DNA of 64,000 nt from Streptomyces spinoverrucosus (GTDB lineage Bacteria; Actinomycetota; Actinomycetes; Streptomycetales; Streptomycetaceae), in the NCBI RefSeq assembly GCF_015712165.1, contig NZ_JADPZX010000001.1, positions 7,021,001 to 7,085,000 on the forward strand, in the 5' to 3' direction. Every line of letters begins with the position of its first letter. The stretch's first letter is position 1. The notes under the pieces were generated by a model. That model was given only the letters and a program-made list of their open reading frames with translations, made no database searches and had not been told where the DNA came from. Made by a program: the position numbers and the translations under genes. This document shows, in pieces, positions 18,135-26,452 of the stretch.

Positions 18135-18617
18135 ATGACCGAGATGGACCGGAACCGGACGCAGACCTCCGAAGGCGAGACCGAGCCGCCGGTGCAGACC
18201 CGCAAGCCCGTCAGGCGGGGCGGCGGGGACCCCGGAACCCGGGGCAGGACCACCATCGCCGACGGGGTCGTGGAGAAGATCGCCGGACTCGCCGCCCGTG
18301 ACGTCGTGGGCGTCCACGCGATGGGCAGCGGACTGAGCCGCACCTTCGGGGCCGTACGGGACCGGGTGCCCGGCGGGGCGAAGTCCGTGACGCGGGGCGT
18401 GAAGGCCGAGGTCGGCGAGGTGCAGACCGCGCTCGACCTGGAGATCGTCGTCGACTACGGCGTGTCGATCGCGGACGTCGCGCGGGCCGTGCGGGAGAAC
18501 GTGATCGCGGCCGTGGAGCGGATGACCGGCCTGGAGGTCGTCGAGGTCAACATCGCGGTGAGCGACGTCAAGCTTCCGGAGGAGGAAGAAGAGGAGCAGG
18601 AGCCCCGGATCCAGTGA
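18135..18617 (+). CDS. Asp23/Gls24 family envelope stress response protein
   Basis: 160 residues. A charged disordered head (DRNRTQTSEGETEPPVQT) is followed by the Asp23 domain: RGRTTIADGVVEKIAGLAAR, DVVGVHAMGSGLSRTFGAVR, LDLEIVVDYGVSIADVARAV and RENVIAAVERMTGLEVVEVN, with an acidic tail EEEEEEQEP. In Staphylococcus aureus Asp23 is an abundant cytoplasmic protein tethered to the membrane by AmaP. An AmaP gene closes this cluster at 20530. GGAAGG precedes the ATG. First gene of a five-gene unit. Confidence 0.93.
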   Translation: MTEMDRNRTQTSEGETEPPVQTRKPVRRGGGDPGTRGRTTIADGVVEKIAGLAARDVVGVHAMGSGLSRTFGAVRDRVPGGAKSVTRGVKAEVGEVQTALDLEIVVDYGVSIADVARAVRENVIAAVERMTGLEVVEVNIAVSDVKLPEEEEEEQEPRIQ

Positions 18618-18715
18618 CGTACCGTCACCCGAAGACCGTAATGCATCAGAATGGCATCGAATGCACCCCAATGGTCCCGAAATGACCCGCACGGCTACGA
18701 GCTGAGGAGCGCACG

Positions 18716-18898
18716 ATGAGCAGGGCCGTGGTCGGCATGATCGCCGGAATGGCGCTGGGCTTCGCCGGGTACTTCGGCGGGTTCGGCGCGTTCGTGCTGG
18801 TGGCGGCGCTGGGCGCCGTCGGGTTCGTCGTCGGCCGGTTCCTGGAAGGGGATCTGGAAGTCGGCGACTTCTTCCGCACCCGCGACCGGCGGCGGTGA
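18716..18898 (+). CDS. Small membrane protein of Asp23 cluster (DUF2273-like)
   Basis: 60 residues with two short hydrophobic stretches, VVGMIAGMALGFAGYFGGFG and FVLVAALGAVGFVVGRFLEG, then an acidic-basic tail VGDFFRTRDRRR. Glycine-rich packing and position between Asp23-type genes match the DUF2273 small membrane proteins that accompany Asp23 and AmaP in Firmicutes. GAGGAGCGC precedes the ATG. Its TGA overlaps the GTG start of the next gene. Confidence 0.85.
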   Translation: MSRAVVGMIAGMALGFAGYFGGFGAFVLVAALGAVGFVVGRFLEGDLEVGDFFRTRDRRR

Positions 18899-19275
18899 CG
18901 TCAGTGAGCAGTGGGGCCGACGAAACCCGCACAGCGGGGGCCGTCATCCCGGCGGGTGAGCGCGGGCAGACCACGATCGCCGACCGGGTGGTCGCGAAGA
19001 TCGCCGCGCAGGCCGCCCGGGAGGCGCTCGGCAGGCTCCCGCAGGACGCGGCGCGCCCGCACGCCACCGTCGTCGTCCACCATGACGCCGCCCGGGTCCG
19101 TGTCCATCTCGAACTCGACTACCCCAGCGACATCGGCTCCCGGTGCGGCCAGGTGCGTCGCCGTGTCGTCGAGCGGGTAGGCGCGTTGGTGGGAATGGAG
19201 GTTCCGGAGGTCGCCGTCCAGGTGGAGCGACTGCATCTGGTGGCGGCCCACGCGGCACAGGGGAGGACGCTATGA
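18895..19275 (+). CDS. Second Asp23-like protein
   Basis: 126 residues with the same N-terminal signature as the first Asp23 protein (GERGQTTIADRVVAKIAAQA) and a shortened domain: VVVHHDAARVRVHLELDYPS then VRRRVVERVGALVGMEVPEV. It lacks the GVHAMG segment and the acidic tail. The GTG at 18895 overlaps the upstream TGA by four bases and its own TGA overlaps the next ATG (TATGA), so the three genes are probably translated in a coupled way. A heteromeric Asp23 complex is a reasonable inference. Confidence 0.85.
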   Translation: MTSVSSGADETRTAGAVIPAGERGQTTIADRVVAKIAAQAAREALGRLPQDAARPHATVVVHHDAARVRVHLELDYPSDIGSRCGQVRRRVVERVGALVGMEVPEVAVQVERLHLVAAHAAQGRTL

Positions 19276-19946
19276 GCGAGCCCCAGGGCTCCGAGGGCAC
19301 CACACAGAGACTGCCGGTGATCGAGAAGGCCGAACCGGAGCTGGGCCAGTCCGCGTCGGCGGCCGCCTTCGAGCCCCGGCCCGCACTCGACGGCGAGGAC
19401 GGCAAGACGCACCGCTTCTGGTCGGCCCGCCGCGTCCCCGCGGCCGTCGTCGCCACACTGCTCCTGGTCGTCGCCGGCGCCTTCCTCTACGACATCGCAG
19501 CCGTACGCGCCAACCAGTCGGCCATGTTCTGGCGCCGCGAACTGGCCCGGCAACTCGCCGAACGCCCCCTCGACGACACCTGGGTCCTGGTCGGCGCGGG
19601 CGTCGCCGCCGCACTCGGCCTCTGGCTGATCCTGCTCGCCGCCACGCCCGGCCTGCGCGACGTCCTGCCGATGCGGCGCACGCACTCCGACGTACGCGCC
19701 GGACTGCACCGGGGCGCTGCCGCGACGGTCCTGCGCGACCGGGCCATGGAGGTGTCCGGGGTGCAGTCGGTACGGGTGCGGATGCGCCGCCGGCGGGCCG
19801 ATGTGCGGGCGGTGTCGCACTTCCGTGGACTGGACGACGTACGCGCCGACCTGGACGACGTGCTCGCCGACGCGATCCGGGCCCTGGGCTTGTCCCGGCG
19901 CCCCGCGCTGTCGGTACACGTCCGGCGGCCCGGCCGGAAGGGGTGA
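19272..19946 (+). CDS. DUF6286-type two-TM membrane protein of Asp23 cluster
   Basis: 224 residues. A cytoplasmic head of about 55 residues is followed by membrane helix 1 (RVPAAVVATLLLVVAGAFLY), an external stretch with FWRRELARQLAERPLDDTWV, and helix 2 (LVGAGVAAALGLWLILLAAT). The C-terminal cytoplasmic domain (RAMEVSGVQSVRVRMRRRRA, then LDDVLADAIRALGLSRRPAL) resembles the Asp23/AmaP C-terminal fold. Its topology parallels AmaP, the next gene, suggesting a paralogous anchor. Coupled by ATGA and GTGA overlaps on both sides. Confidence 0.82.
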   Translation: MSEPQGSEGTTQRLPVIEKAEPELGQSASAAAFEPRPALDGEDGKTHRFWSARRVPAAVVATLLLVVAGAFLYDIAAVRANQSAMFWRRELARQLAERPLDDTWVLVGAGVAAALGLWLILLAATPGLRDVLPMRRTHSDVRAGLHRGAAATVLRDRAMEVSGVQSVRVRMRRRRADVRAVSHFRGLDDVRADLDDVLADAIRALGLSRRPALSVHVRRPGRKG

Positions 19947-20530
19947 GTACGGTGCTCAGAACCGTCAACCGGGTACTGCTCGGCGTCGCGGGCCTCGTGC
20001 TGGTCGTGCTCGGCGGTGCGGTGCTGGCCGTCGGGCTGGGGGTCGAGGCGCCGTCCTGGTGGATCCACGACAGCCGGAGCGACGTACTGCTCAGCGACGC
20101 CGAGCGGACCCGGTGGCGGGACGCCGGCTGGTGGTGGCCGGCCGTCCTCGCCGCCCTCGCGGTTCTCGTCCTGCTCGCCCTGTGGTGGCTGGTCGCGGTA
20201 CTGCGCCGGCGCCGGCTGGCCGAGGTGCTGGTCGACACCGGCGACGGCGAGGGCGCGTTGCTGCGGGGCCGCGCCCTGGAGGGCGTACTCGCCACCGAGG
20301 CGAGCGCTCTCGACGGCGTCGCCCGCGCCCACGTCCATCTCACGGGCCGCCGCAGCGCTCCCGCGGCCCGCGCGCGGCTCCTGCTGGAACCCCACGTGGA
20401 TCCGGGGGAGGCGCTGGACCACCTGACGAACCAGGCACTCGCCCACGCGCGCAACTCGGCGGGGCTGGCGTCGCTGCCGGCCGAGGTGCGGCTGAAGGGC
20501 GTCAGGCACCGTGCGGAAAGGGTCAGTTGA
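19943..20530 (+). CDS. amaP: Alkaline shock response membrane anchor protein AmaP
   Basis: 195 residues. Helix 1 (LLGVAGLVLVVLGGAVLAVG) near the N-terminus, an external loop with APSWWIHDSRSDVLLSDAER, and helix 2 (WWWPAVLAALAVLVLLALWW) match AmaP topology. The cytoplasmic tail (LRGRALEGVLATEASALDGV, then LLLEPHVDPGEALDHLTNQA) is the AmaP conserved region thought to bind Asp23. It begins with GTG in a GTGA overlap with the upstream gene, closing the five-gene unit. It is convergent with the SDR gene 43 bp away. Confidence 0.88.
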   Translation: MSTVLRTVNRVLLGVAGLVLVVLGGAVLAVGLGVEAPSWWIHDSRSDVLLSDAERTRWRDAGWWWPAVLAALAVLVLLALWWLVAVLRRRRLAEVLVDTGDGEGALLRGRALEGVLATEASALDGVARAHVHLTGRRSAPAARARLLLEPHVDPGEALDHLTNQALAHARNSAGLASLPAEVRLKGVRHRAERVS

Positions 20531-20572
20531 CGCCCCCAGAACCCGTCCCGGCGCCGGAAAGGGTCAAGCTCC

Positions 20573-21328
20573 TCAGAACCCGTGCCGGGCCCCACCGTCC
20601 ACCGGCACCATGACCCCGGTCAGGTAGGACGCGGCCGGAGACAGCAGGAAGGCCGCCGTACGCCCGAACTCCTGGGGTGTCCCGTACCGCCGCAGCGGAA
20701 TCCGCGACTCGGCGGCCGCGCGCGTGGCCTCCGGATCCGCCGACAGGGCGTCCAGCTCCCGCACCCGGTCCGTGTCGATCCGCCCCGGCAGCACGCCCAC
20801 CACACGGATGCCCCGCGGGCCCAGTTCGTCCGAGAGCGACTTGGCGAACCCGGCCAGGCCTGGCCGCAACCCGTTCGAAATCGTCAGCCCGGGAATCGGC
20901 TCGTACACCGACCCCGACAGCACGAACCCGATGACACCCCCGGTCTCCAGCTCCGCGGCCGCCGCACGAGCCAGTCGCACCGCCCCCAGGAACACCGACT
21001 CGAACGCGGCCTGCCACTGCTCGTCGGTGTTGTCGGCGACGAACCCCGCGGGCGGACCGCCGACGCTCACCAGAATCCCGTCGAACCCGCCGAACCGTTC
21101 CCGCGCCGCCCCGATCAGCCGCGCCGCCGCCTCCGGGTCGGCGTTGTCCATGGCCAGCCCGTGCGCGTTCGGCCCCAGCTCCGCGGCCGCGTCGGCGACC
21201 CGCTTCTCGTCCCGTCCCGTGACGACGACTTTCGCACCGTCGGCCACCAACTCGCGCGCGGAGGCGTTGCCCAGTCCACGCGTGGCCCCGGTGACGACGT
21301 ACACCCGATCCTTCAGCCCAAGATCCAT
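20573..21328 (-). CDS. SDR family oxidoreductase
   Basis: 251 residues. NAD(P)-binding TGATRGLG near residue 14, NADPEAAARLIGAA, an ILVSVGGPPAG segment in place of the usual NNAG, and a serine strand VLSGSVYEPIPGL. The canonical YxxxK is not clear: the region reads ISNGLRPGLAGFAKSLSDEL, lacking the usual tyrosine, so catalysis may differ or the protein may be a divergent SDR. The C-terminal SYLTGVMVPVDGGARHGF is standard for classical SDRs. The gene starts 5 bp after the GH15 stop on the same strand, so they form an operon. Confidence 0.9.
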   Translation of the reverse strand: MDLGLKDRVYVVTGATRGLGNASARELVADGAKVVVTGRDEKRVADAAAELGPNAHGLAMDNADPEAAARLIGAARERFGGFDGILVSVGGPPAGFVADNTDEQWQAAFESVFLGAVRLARAAAAELETGGVIGFVLSGSVYEPIPGLTISNGLRPGLAGFAKSLSDELGPRGIRVVGVLPGRIDTDRVRELDALSADPEATRAAAESRIPLRRYGTPQEFGRTAAFLLSPAASYLTGVMVPVDGGARHGF

Positions 21329-21333
21329 GGGCC

Positions 21334-23187
21334 CTATCCTGCCCTCTCGTCCCCGAACAGGGCGAGGGCGGTGTTCACCAGGCCGATGTGGCTGAACGCC
21401 TGCGGGAAGTTGCCGAGCTGGCGGCCGGTCACGGGGTCGTACTCCTCGGACAGCAGCCCCACGTCGTTCGTCAGCCGCACCAGCCGTTCGAACAGCTCGC
21501 GGGCCTCCTTCGTACGACCCGTCATGTGCAGCGCGTCCGCGAGCCAGAACGAGCACACCAGGAACGTGCCCTCACCGCCGGGCAGCCCGTCGACGAGCGT
21601 GTGATCCGTGCTGTAGCGGCGCAGGTAGCCCCGGTGCCCGAGCTCCGCGCGGACCGCCTCGACGGTGCCCAGCACGCGCGGGTCGTCGGGCGGCAGAAAG
21701 CCCACGCGCGGGATGAGCAGGAGGGCGGCGTCGAGTTCGCGGGAGCCGTAGTACTGCGTGAACGTGTTCCGCTCGGGGTCGTAGCCACGCTCGCACACCT
21801 CGCGGTGCACCTCCTCGCGCATCTCCCGCCAGGCGTCCAGATCGCCCTCCAGCTCCGGATGCCGTTCCATGGTGCGCACCGCGCGGTCGGCGGCCACCCA
21901 CACCATCACCTTGGAGTGCACGAACTGACGGCGGCCGCCGCGCACCTCCCACAGTCCTTCGTCCGGCTGCCGCCATGCCGACCGCAGGAACTCCATCAGG
22001 GCGCACTGCAGTCGCCACATGTGCGGCTTGACGGTCATCCCCGAAGTCCGCGCCAACGACAGCGAGTCCATCACCTGGCCGTACACGTCCAGCTGCCGCT
22101 GCCGTACGGCGTCATTGCCGATCCGGACCGGAGCAGAACCGGCGAATCCGGTCAGCCAGGACACCACGGACTCGGGCAGCCGCCGCTCGCCGGCCAGCCC
22201 GTACATGATCTGCATGTCCGCCGGAGCGCCCGCGACCGCGCGCACCAGCCAGTCACGCCAGGCCTCCGCCTCCTCGTGGTAGCCGGCCGCCAGCAGCGCG
22301 CCCAGGGTGAGGGTGGAGTCGCGCAGCCAGCAGTAGCGGTAGTCCCAGTTGCGCACGCCGCCGAGCTCCTCCGGCAGGGAGGTGGTGGGGGCGGCCACGA
22401 TGCCGCCGGTCGGGGCGTAGGTGAGGGCCTTCAGGGTGATCAGCGAGCGGACCACGCTGTCCCTGTGGGGGCCGTCGTAACGGCAGCGGGCCGACCAGGC
22501 CTGCCAGTCCGCCACGCTGTGGCGCAGGGACTCGTACGGGTCGACGAGGGGTGGGCGCGGCTCGTGTGAGGGGTGCCAGGTGAGCACGAACGCGACCTTC
22601 TCGCCCTCGCCGAGCGTGAACTCCGAGTGCGTGCCGAAGTTCTCGCCCCAGGTGCGCACGGGCGGCTCACTGCGCAGCCAGGCCGAGTCCGGGCCCGCGA
22701 CGGCCACCCGGTGACCGTCGGACCTGCGCATCCACGGCACGATCGAGCCGTAGTCGAAGCGCAGGCGGAGGGTGCTGCGGACGGTCACGCGGCCACTGAG
22801 GCCCTCCACGATGCGTACGAGGTCGGGTGCACGGTCGCGCTGCGGCATCAGGTCGGTGACCCGGACCGAACCCTGGAGGGTGTCCCACTCGGTGTCCAGC
22901 ACCAGCGTGCCGGAACGGTAGGCACGCCGCGTGCAGGTGTGTGGGGTGAGGGTGCCACCGTCGGTGTCCGCGGCGTCCTCCTTGGGGGCGATCCGCCAGT
23001 GGCCGTTCTCCTCGCCGCCGAGCAACTTGGCGAAGCAGGCGGCCGAGTCGAAGCGGGGCAGGCACAGCCAGTCGACGGAGCCGTCCCTGCCGACGAGTGC
23101 GGCGGTCTGTTCGTCGCCGATGAGGGCGTAGTCCTCGATACGGCTCCGGGCGATGTCCTCGGCGGAGATCCTGGTGGGCGGGTGCAC
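21334..23187 (-). CDS. Glycoside hydrolase family 15 protein
   Basis: 617 residues, cytosolic. The N-terminal trehalase-like domain starts IEDYALIGDEQTAALVGRDG then SVDWLCLPRFDSAACFAKLL. The (alpha/alpha)6 barrel follows with GVRNWDYRYCWLRDSTLTLG, the hallmark of GH15 glucoamylase/trehalase relatives, and RVGFLPPDDPRVLGTVEAV and YLRRYSTDHTLVDGLPGGEG with the catalytic-acid region GGEGTFLVCSFWLADAL. Actinomycete members of this type include trehalases. The GTG at 23187 (VHPPTRISAEDIARS) is preferred because family members begin this way; a TTG lies 33 bases upstream. Confidence 0.92.
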   Translation of the reverse strand: MHPPTRISAEDIARSRIEDYALIGDEQTAALVGRDGSVDWLCLPRFDSAACFAKLLGGEENGHWRIAPKEDAADTDGGTLTPHTCTRRAYRSGTLVLDTEWDTLQGSVRVTDLMPQRDRAPDLVRIVEGLSGRVTVRSTLRLRFDYGSIVPWMRRSDGHRVAVAGPDSAWLRSEPPVRTWGENFGTHSEFTLGEGEKVAFVLTWHPSHEPRPPLVDPYESLRHSVADWQAWSARCRYDGPHRDSVVRSLITLKALTYAPTGGIVAAPTTSLPEELGGVRNWDYRYCWLRDSTLTLGALLAAGYHEEAEAWRDWLVRAVAGAPADMQIMYGLAGERRLPESVVSWLTGFAGSAPVRIGNDAVRQRQLDVYGQVMDSLSLARTSGMTVKPHMWRLQCALMEFLRSAWRQPDEGLWEVRGGRRQFVHSKVMVWVAADRAVRTMERHPELEGDLDAWREMREEVHREVCERGYDPERNTFTQYYGSRELDAALLLIPRVGFLPPDDPRVLGTVEAVRAELGHRGYLRRYSTDHTLVDGLPGGEGTFLVCSFWLADALHMTGRTKEARELFERLVRLTNDVGLLSEEYDPVTGRQLGNFPQAFSHIGLVNTALALFGDERAG

Positions 23188-23259
23188 GGGGTGCGGGTTC
23201 CCGGGGGACCGGCAGGGCAATCCGGGGAGGACCGGGCGGGTGACCGTGGGCGACGTCGG

Positions 23260-24069
23260 CTACACCGGTGCCGGTGCGGTCTCCTCCTGCCGCTCCTCGG
23301 CCGCCGCCTGCGCCCGGTCCCGGGCCTCGCGGCGGGCCAGGATCACCCAGCCGACGGGGACGCCCGCGGCGAACAGCCACCATTGGATGGCGTACGCCAT
23401 GTGGTTGCCGATGCTGTCGTGGTCCGGGGCGGGGATCAGCTCGGGCGTGTCGCCCGTCGGCTCGGGCGCGGTCAGTTCGATGTACCCGCCGAGGACCTGC
23501 TCACCGAGGCGCTTGGCCTCCTGATCGCTGTTGATCAGCATGATCTGGCGGTCCGGCAGGCCCTGGACGTTCTTGATGCCGCTCTCGGCGGTCGTCTGGT
23601 CGGGCATCAGCCGCCCGGTGACGGTGGTCTCACCCTGCGGGGGCGCCGGGATCTTGGGGAACGCCGTCTGGCTGAGCCCGTCGGAGGGCACCCAGCCCCG
23701 GTTGACCAGCAGAACCTTGCCGTCGTCGAGGACGAAGGGGGTCAGCACGTGGTAGCCGACCTCGTCGTCCGCGTTGGTTCGGCGGCGTACGACGACCTCG
23801 TCCGCGGTGTCGAAGCGTCCCTGCGCGGTCACGCGCCGGTACAGGTCGGCGTCCTTGACCTCGGCCCCGGGCGCGGTCAGCGACTCGACCGGGACCGGCT
23901 CGGCGGCCAGCGACTCGGCGATCACGTTGTTCAGCGCGACCCTGCGCTCGTGCCGGTGCAGCTGCCAGAAGCCCAGCTCGATCATCGTCGGGATGAGCGC
24001 GAGGACGACAAGGGTGAGGATCACCCACTGCCGGGACAACAGGAAGCGGTACACCCCACGACCGTACAT
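23260..24069 (-). CDS. SURF1 family cytochrome oxidase assembly protein
   Basis: 269 residues. The N-terminal helix WVILTLVVLALIPTMIELGF ends with the SURF1 motif GFWQLHRHERR. The external domain contains RRVTAQGRFD, VVVRRRTNADDEVGYHVLTP and VLLVNRGWVPSDG. The C-terminal helix IQWWLFAAGVPVGWVILARR is preceded by HMAYAIQWW, the second conserved block. SURF1 proteins help insert haem a in aa3-type oxidase. The tail is Glu/Ala/Gln-rich. It stands on the minus strand between the GH15 gene and a small zinc-ribbon gene. Confidence 0.95.
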   Translation of the reverse strand: MYGRGVYRFLLSRQWVILTLVVLALIPTMIELGFWQLHRHERRVALNNVIAESLAAEPVPVESLTAPGAEVKDADLYRRVTAQGRFDTADEVVVRRRTNADDEVGYHVLTPFVLDDGKVLLVNRGWVPSDGLSQTAFPKIPAPPQGETTVTGRLMPDQTTAESGIKNVQGLPDRQIMLINSDQEAKRLGEQVLGGYIELTAPEPTGDTPELIPAPDHDSIGNHMAYAIQWWLFAAGVPVGWVILARREARDRAQAAAEERQEETAPAPV

Positions 24070-24165
24070 CTCGGGCCGTGGGGTGCGGTGGGTGGGGGTG
24101 CGGGACGTGCGGGACGGTGCCCCGGTGCTGGACGGCCGCCACGGCCGTAACGGTTCTCCGGGGGC

Positions 24166-24399
24166 TCAGACTCGGTCGACGATGCCCACCCTCCCCTCCG
24201 CGCGGGCGCAGTGGGCACCGCAGTACCAGTGGCCCTCGACCTCGACGCCCTGTCCGATGATCTGGACCCGGCAGTGCTCGCAGATGGGTGCCATGCGGTG
24301 GATCGCACAGGCGAAGCAGTCGAAGACATGCACCGCGCCCTGCGCGTGGACCTCGAAGGTCATTCCGTAGTTGTTGCCGCAAACTTCGCAAGTCGCCAT
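24166..24399 (-). CDS. Small zinc-ribbon protein
   Basis: 77 residues with eight cysteines arranged in pairs: ATCEVCGNNYG, FDCFACAIHRMAP, ICEHCRVQII and WYCGAHCARAEG. This suggests two treble-clef or ribbon zinc sites. No enzymatic motif is seen. The ATG at 24399 is chosen because the first CxxC follows it directly. From memory, homologues are widespread in actinomycetes and are annotated only as hypothetical. It lies 97 bp downstream of nothing obvious and 96 bp ahead of SURF1 on the same strand. Confidence 0.85.
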   Translation of the reverse strand: MATCEVCGNNYGMTFEVHAQGAVHVFDCFACAIHRMAPICEHCRVQIIGQGVEVEGHWYCGAHCARAEGRVGIVDRV

Positions 24400-24478
24400 G
24401 CGCCACAGGGTGAGCGGTCCCCGAGGTCCGGGCGAGCGGGCGCCGGGCGAGTCGCGCACCAATCACCCGTCCGTACGG

Positions 24479-25477
24479 TCACGCCTCCGACGCCGGTTCC
24501 ACATCCCTCAGGAGCTGCCCGAACGCCGCCTCGTCGACCACCGGAGTGCCGTACTGCCGGGCCTTGACGACCTTCGACGTGCCCGAGTCCGGGTCGTTGG
24601 TGACGAGGAGACTGGTCAGCCGGGACAGGCTCGTGGCGACATGCAGCCCCGCCTCGACGGCGCGGTCCTCCAGCAGCTCGCGTTCGACGGAGGTGTCCCC
24701 GGAGAACGCGATCCGCATGCCCTGCTTGAGTCGTTTGCCCTCTTCGTACCGGCCCGGGTTGGGATACGGGCACGCGGGTCGCTTACGGGACGGACGCCAA
24801 CTGCCCGGCCGGTAGCCGCCGTACCCGCCCGCCTGTTGCCCGATCCGCGCGGTGGGCCGCTCCACCCACTCGGTCAGCGGCCGGCACTCGTGCAGCGGTA
24901 GCCGCACATCCCCCTCGGCCGCGGCCCTGAGGCTCGGCCGGAACGCCTCCGCGAGCACGCGCGCGTCGTCCAGCGCGTGGTGCGCCCGTCGCTGTACGAC
25001 GCCGAAGTGCGCGGCGAGCGACTCCAGCTTGTGGTTGGGCAGCGGCAGCTCCAGCGCCTTGGACAGGGCGATGGTGCACAGCCGCTGACGCACCGGCGCC
25101 TCCCGCTTCACGCGCGCGTACTCGCGGGCGATCATCTGCCAGTCGAACACCGCGTTGTGCGCGACGAGCACCCGGCCCTCCAGCCGGGTCGCGAACTCCT
25201 CGGCGATGTCCTGGAAGAGCGGCGCCCCTTCGAGCGCCTCGCTCGTCAGCCCGTGGATCCACACCGGGCCCGGGTCGCGCTCCGGGTTCACCAGCGTGTA
25301 CCAGTGGTCCTCGACCTCGCCGCGCCCGTCCAGCCGGTAGACCGCCGCGGAGATTATCCGGTCGTCCCGGGCCAGCCCGGTGGTCTCCACGTCAACGACC
25401 GCGTATCCGTGGGGATACGCGGCCGGCCAGGCTGTCGGGGAGGACGCTGCGGTCGTACGGTCTTCGAGCATGGTCAT
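24479..25477 (-). CDS. DEDDh-family 3'-5' exonuclease with C-terminal BRCT-like region
   Basis: 332 residues. The exonuclease fold shows YAVVDVETTGL (Exo I Asp-Glu), ILV-type AHNAVFDWQMIAREY (Exo II Asp) and RRAHHALDDARVLAEAF (Exo III with the His and Asp), the pattern of DnaQ/PolC-epsilon proteins. After a basic Pro/Tyr-rich linker, the last 95 residues (GMRIAFSGDTSVERELLEDR, SLLVTNDPDSGTSKVVKARQ) look like a BRCT domain. This pairing, common in actinomycetes, points to DNA repair or turnover rather than the replicative proofreading subunit. Confidence 0.92.
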   Translation of the reverse strand: MTMLEDRTTAASSPTAWPAAYPHGYAVVDVETTGLARDDRIISAAVYRLDGRGEVEDHWYTLVNPERDPGPVWIHGLTSEALEGAPLFQDIAEEFATRLEGRVLVAHNAVFDWQMIAREYARVKREAPVRQRLCTIALSKALELPLPNHKLESLAAHFGVVQRRAHHALDDARVLAEAFRPSLRAAAEGDVRLPLHECRPLTEWVERPTARIGQQAGGYGGYRPGSWRPSRKRPACPYPNPGRYEEGKRLKQGMRIAFSGDTSVERELLEDRAVEAGLHVATSLSRLTSLLVTNDPDSGTSKVVKARQYGTPVVDEAAFGQLLRDVEPASEA

Positions 25478-25612
25478 TGAGGATACGGGCCGGGACTGAC
25501 ACCGCTGTCCGTCAGGTCTCCTGCCCCGTCTGCCCGTTCGAGAGGCGTACGTCTGCCGGGACAAGGGCGGGTCGACACGCCCCCGCGACCGCCCCTGGTG
25601 CATCCTCCGAGC

Positions 25613-26323
25613 GTGACGGAACCCACGCACGACGAGGCCCACGGCGGAGCGCTCGGCGAACGCCTGAACTGGCTGCGGGCGGCGGTCCTCGGTGCCAACG
25701 ACGGCATCGTGTCCACCGCCGGACTGGTCGTGGGCGTGGCCGGTGCGACCGACGACCGCTCCGCCCTCCTCACGGCAGGACTCGCGGGCCTGCTCGCCGG
25801 CTCCATGTCCATGGCTGCCGGGGAGTACGTCTCCGTCTCCACCCAGCGCGACTCCGAGATGGCCGCCCTGGCCCTGGAGAAACGGGAACTGAGGGATCGG
25901 CCGGATGCGGAGCTGGAGGAGCTGACGGACCTTCTGGAGGAACGGGGACTCTCCCGGGACGTGGCCCGTGAAGCGGCGGTCCAGCTGACGGACCGTGACG
26001 CCCTGCGCGCGCACGCGCGCGTGGAACTCGGCATCGACCCCGACGAGCTGACGAACCCTTGGCACGCGGCGTGGGCGAGCTTCCTCGCGTTCACGGCGGG
26101 TGCGTTGCTGCCGTTGCTGGCGATCCTGCTGCCACCCGCGGACTGGCGGCTGCCCGTGACGGTCGGGTCGGTGTTGGTGGCGCTGGCCCTCACGGGATGG
26201 AGCAGTGCGCGCCTGGGCGCGGCGGAGCCGGGGCGGGCCGTGGTACGGAACGTGGGGGGTGGGGCGGTGGCCATGGGGGTTACGTACGCGGCGGGGAGTT
26301 TGCTGGGGGCGGCGGGAGTCTAG
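25613..26323 (+). CDS. VIT1/CCC1 family metal transporter
   Basis: 236 residues. LGANDGIVSTAGLVVGVAGA near the N-terminus is the VIT1/CCC1 signature, followed by LLTAGLAGLLAGSMSMAAGE then YVSVSTQRDSE. A Glu/Asp-rich cytosolic segment (LEEERGLSRD region) carries possible metal-binding acids. Three further hydrophobic segments end the protein: WASFLAFTAGALLPLLAILL, LPVTVGSVLVALALTGWSSA and GGGAVAMGVTYAAGSLLG. Such proteins export or sequester Fe2+/Mn2+. It starts with GTG and lacks a strong Shine-Dalgarno. Confidence 0.92.
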   Translation: MTEPTHDEAHGGALGERLNWLRAAVLGANDGIVSTAGLVVGVAGATDDRSALLTAGLAGLLAGSMSMAAGEYVSVSTQRDSEMAALALEKRELRDRPDAELEELTDLLEERGLSRDVAREAAVQLTDRDALRAHARVELGIDPDELTNPWHAAWASFLAFTAGALLPLLAILLPPADWRLPVTVGSVLVALALTGWSSARLGAAEPGRAVVRNVGGGAVAMGVTYAAGSLLGAAGV

Positions 26324-26452
26324 GCCCGTGCTCGGCTGGGCCGAAGGCGCCGACCATTGGCGGAGATCACCAACAAGCAAGCGCGTACCGCCGGTAATAC
26401 TTGTCGGTAACAACCTCTAGCCGTGGCCGACGCGCGGTCCTACGGTGCACGC

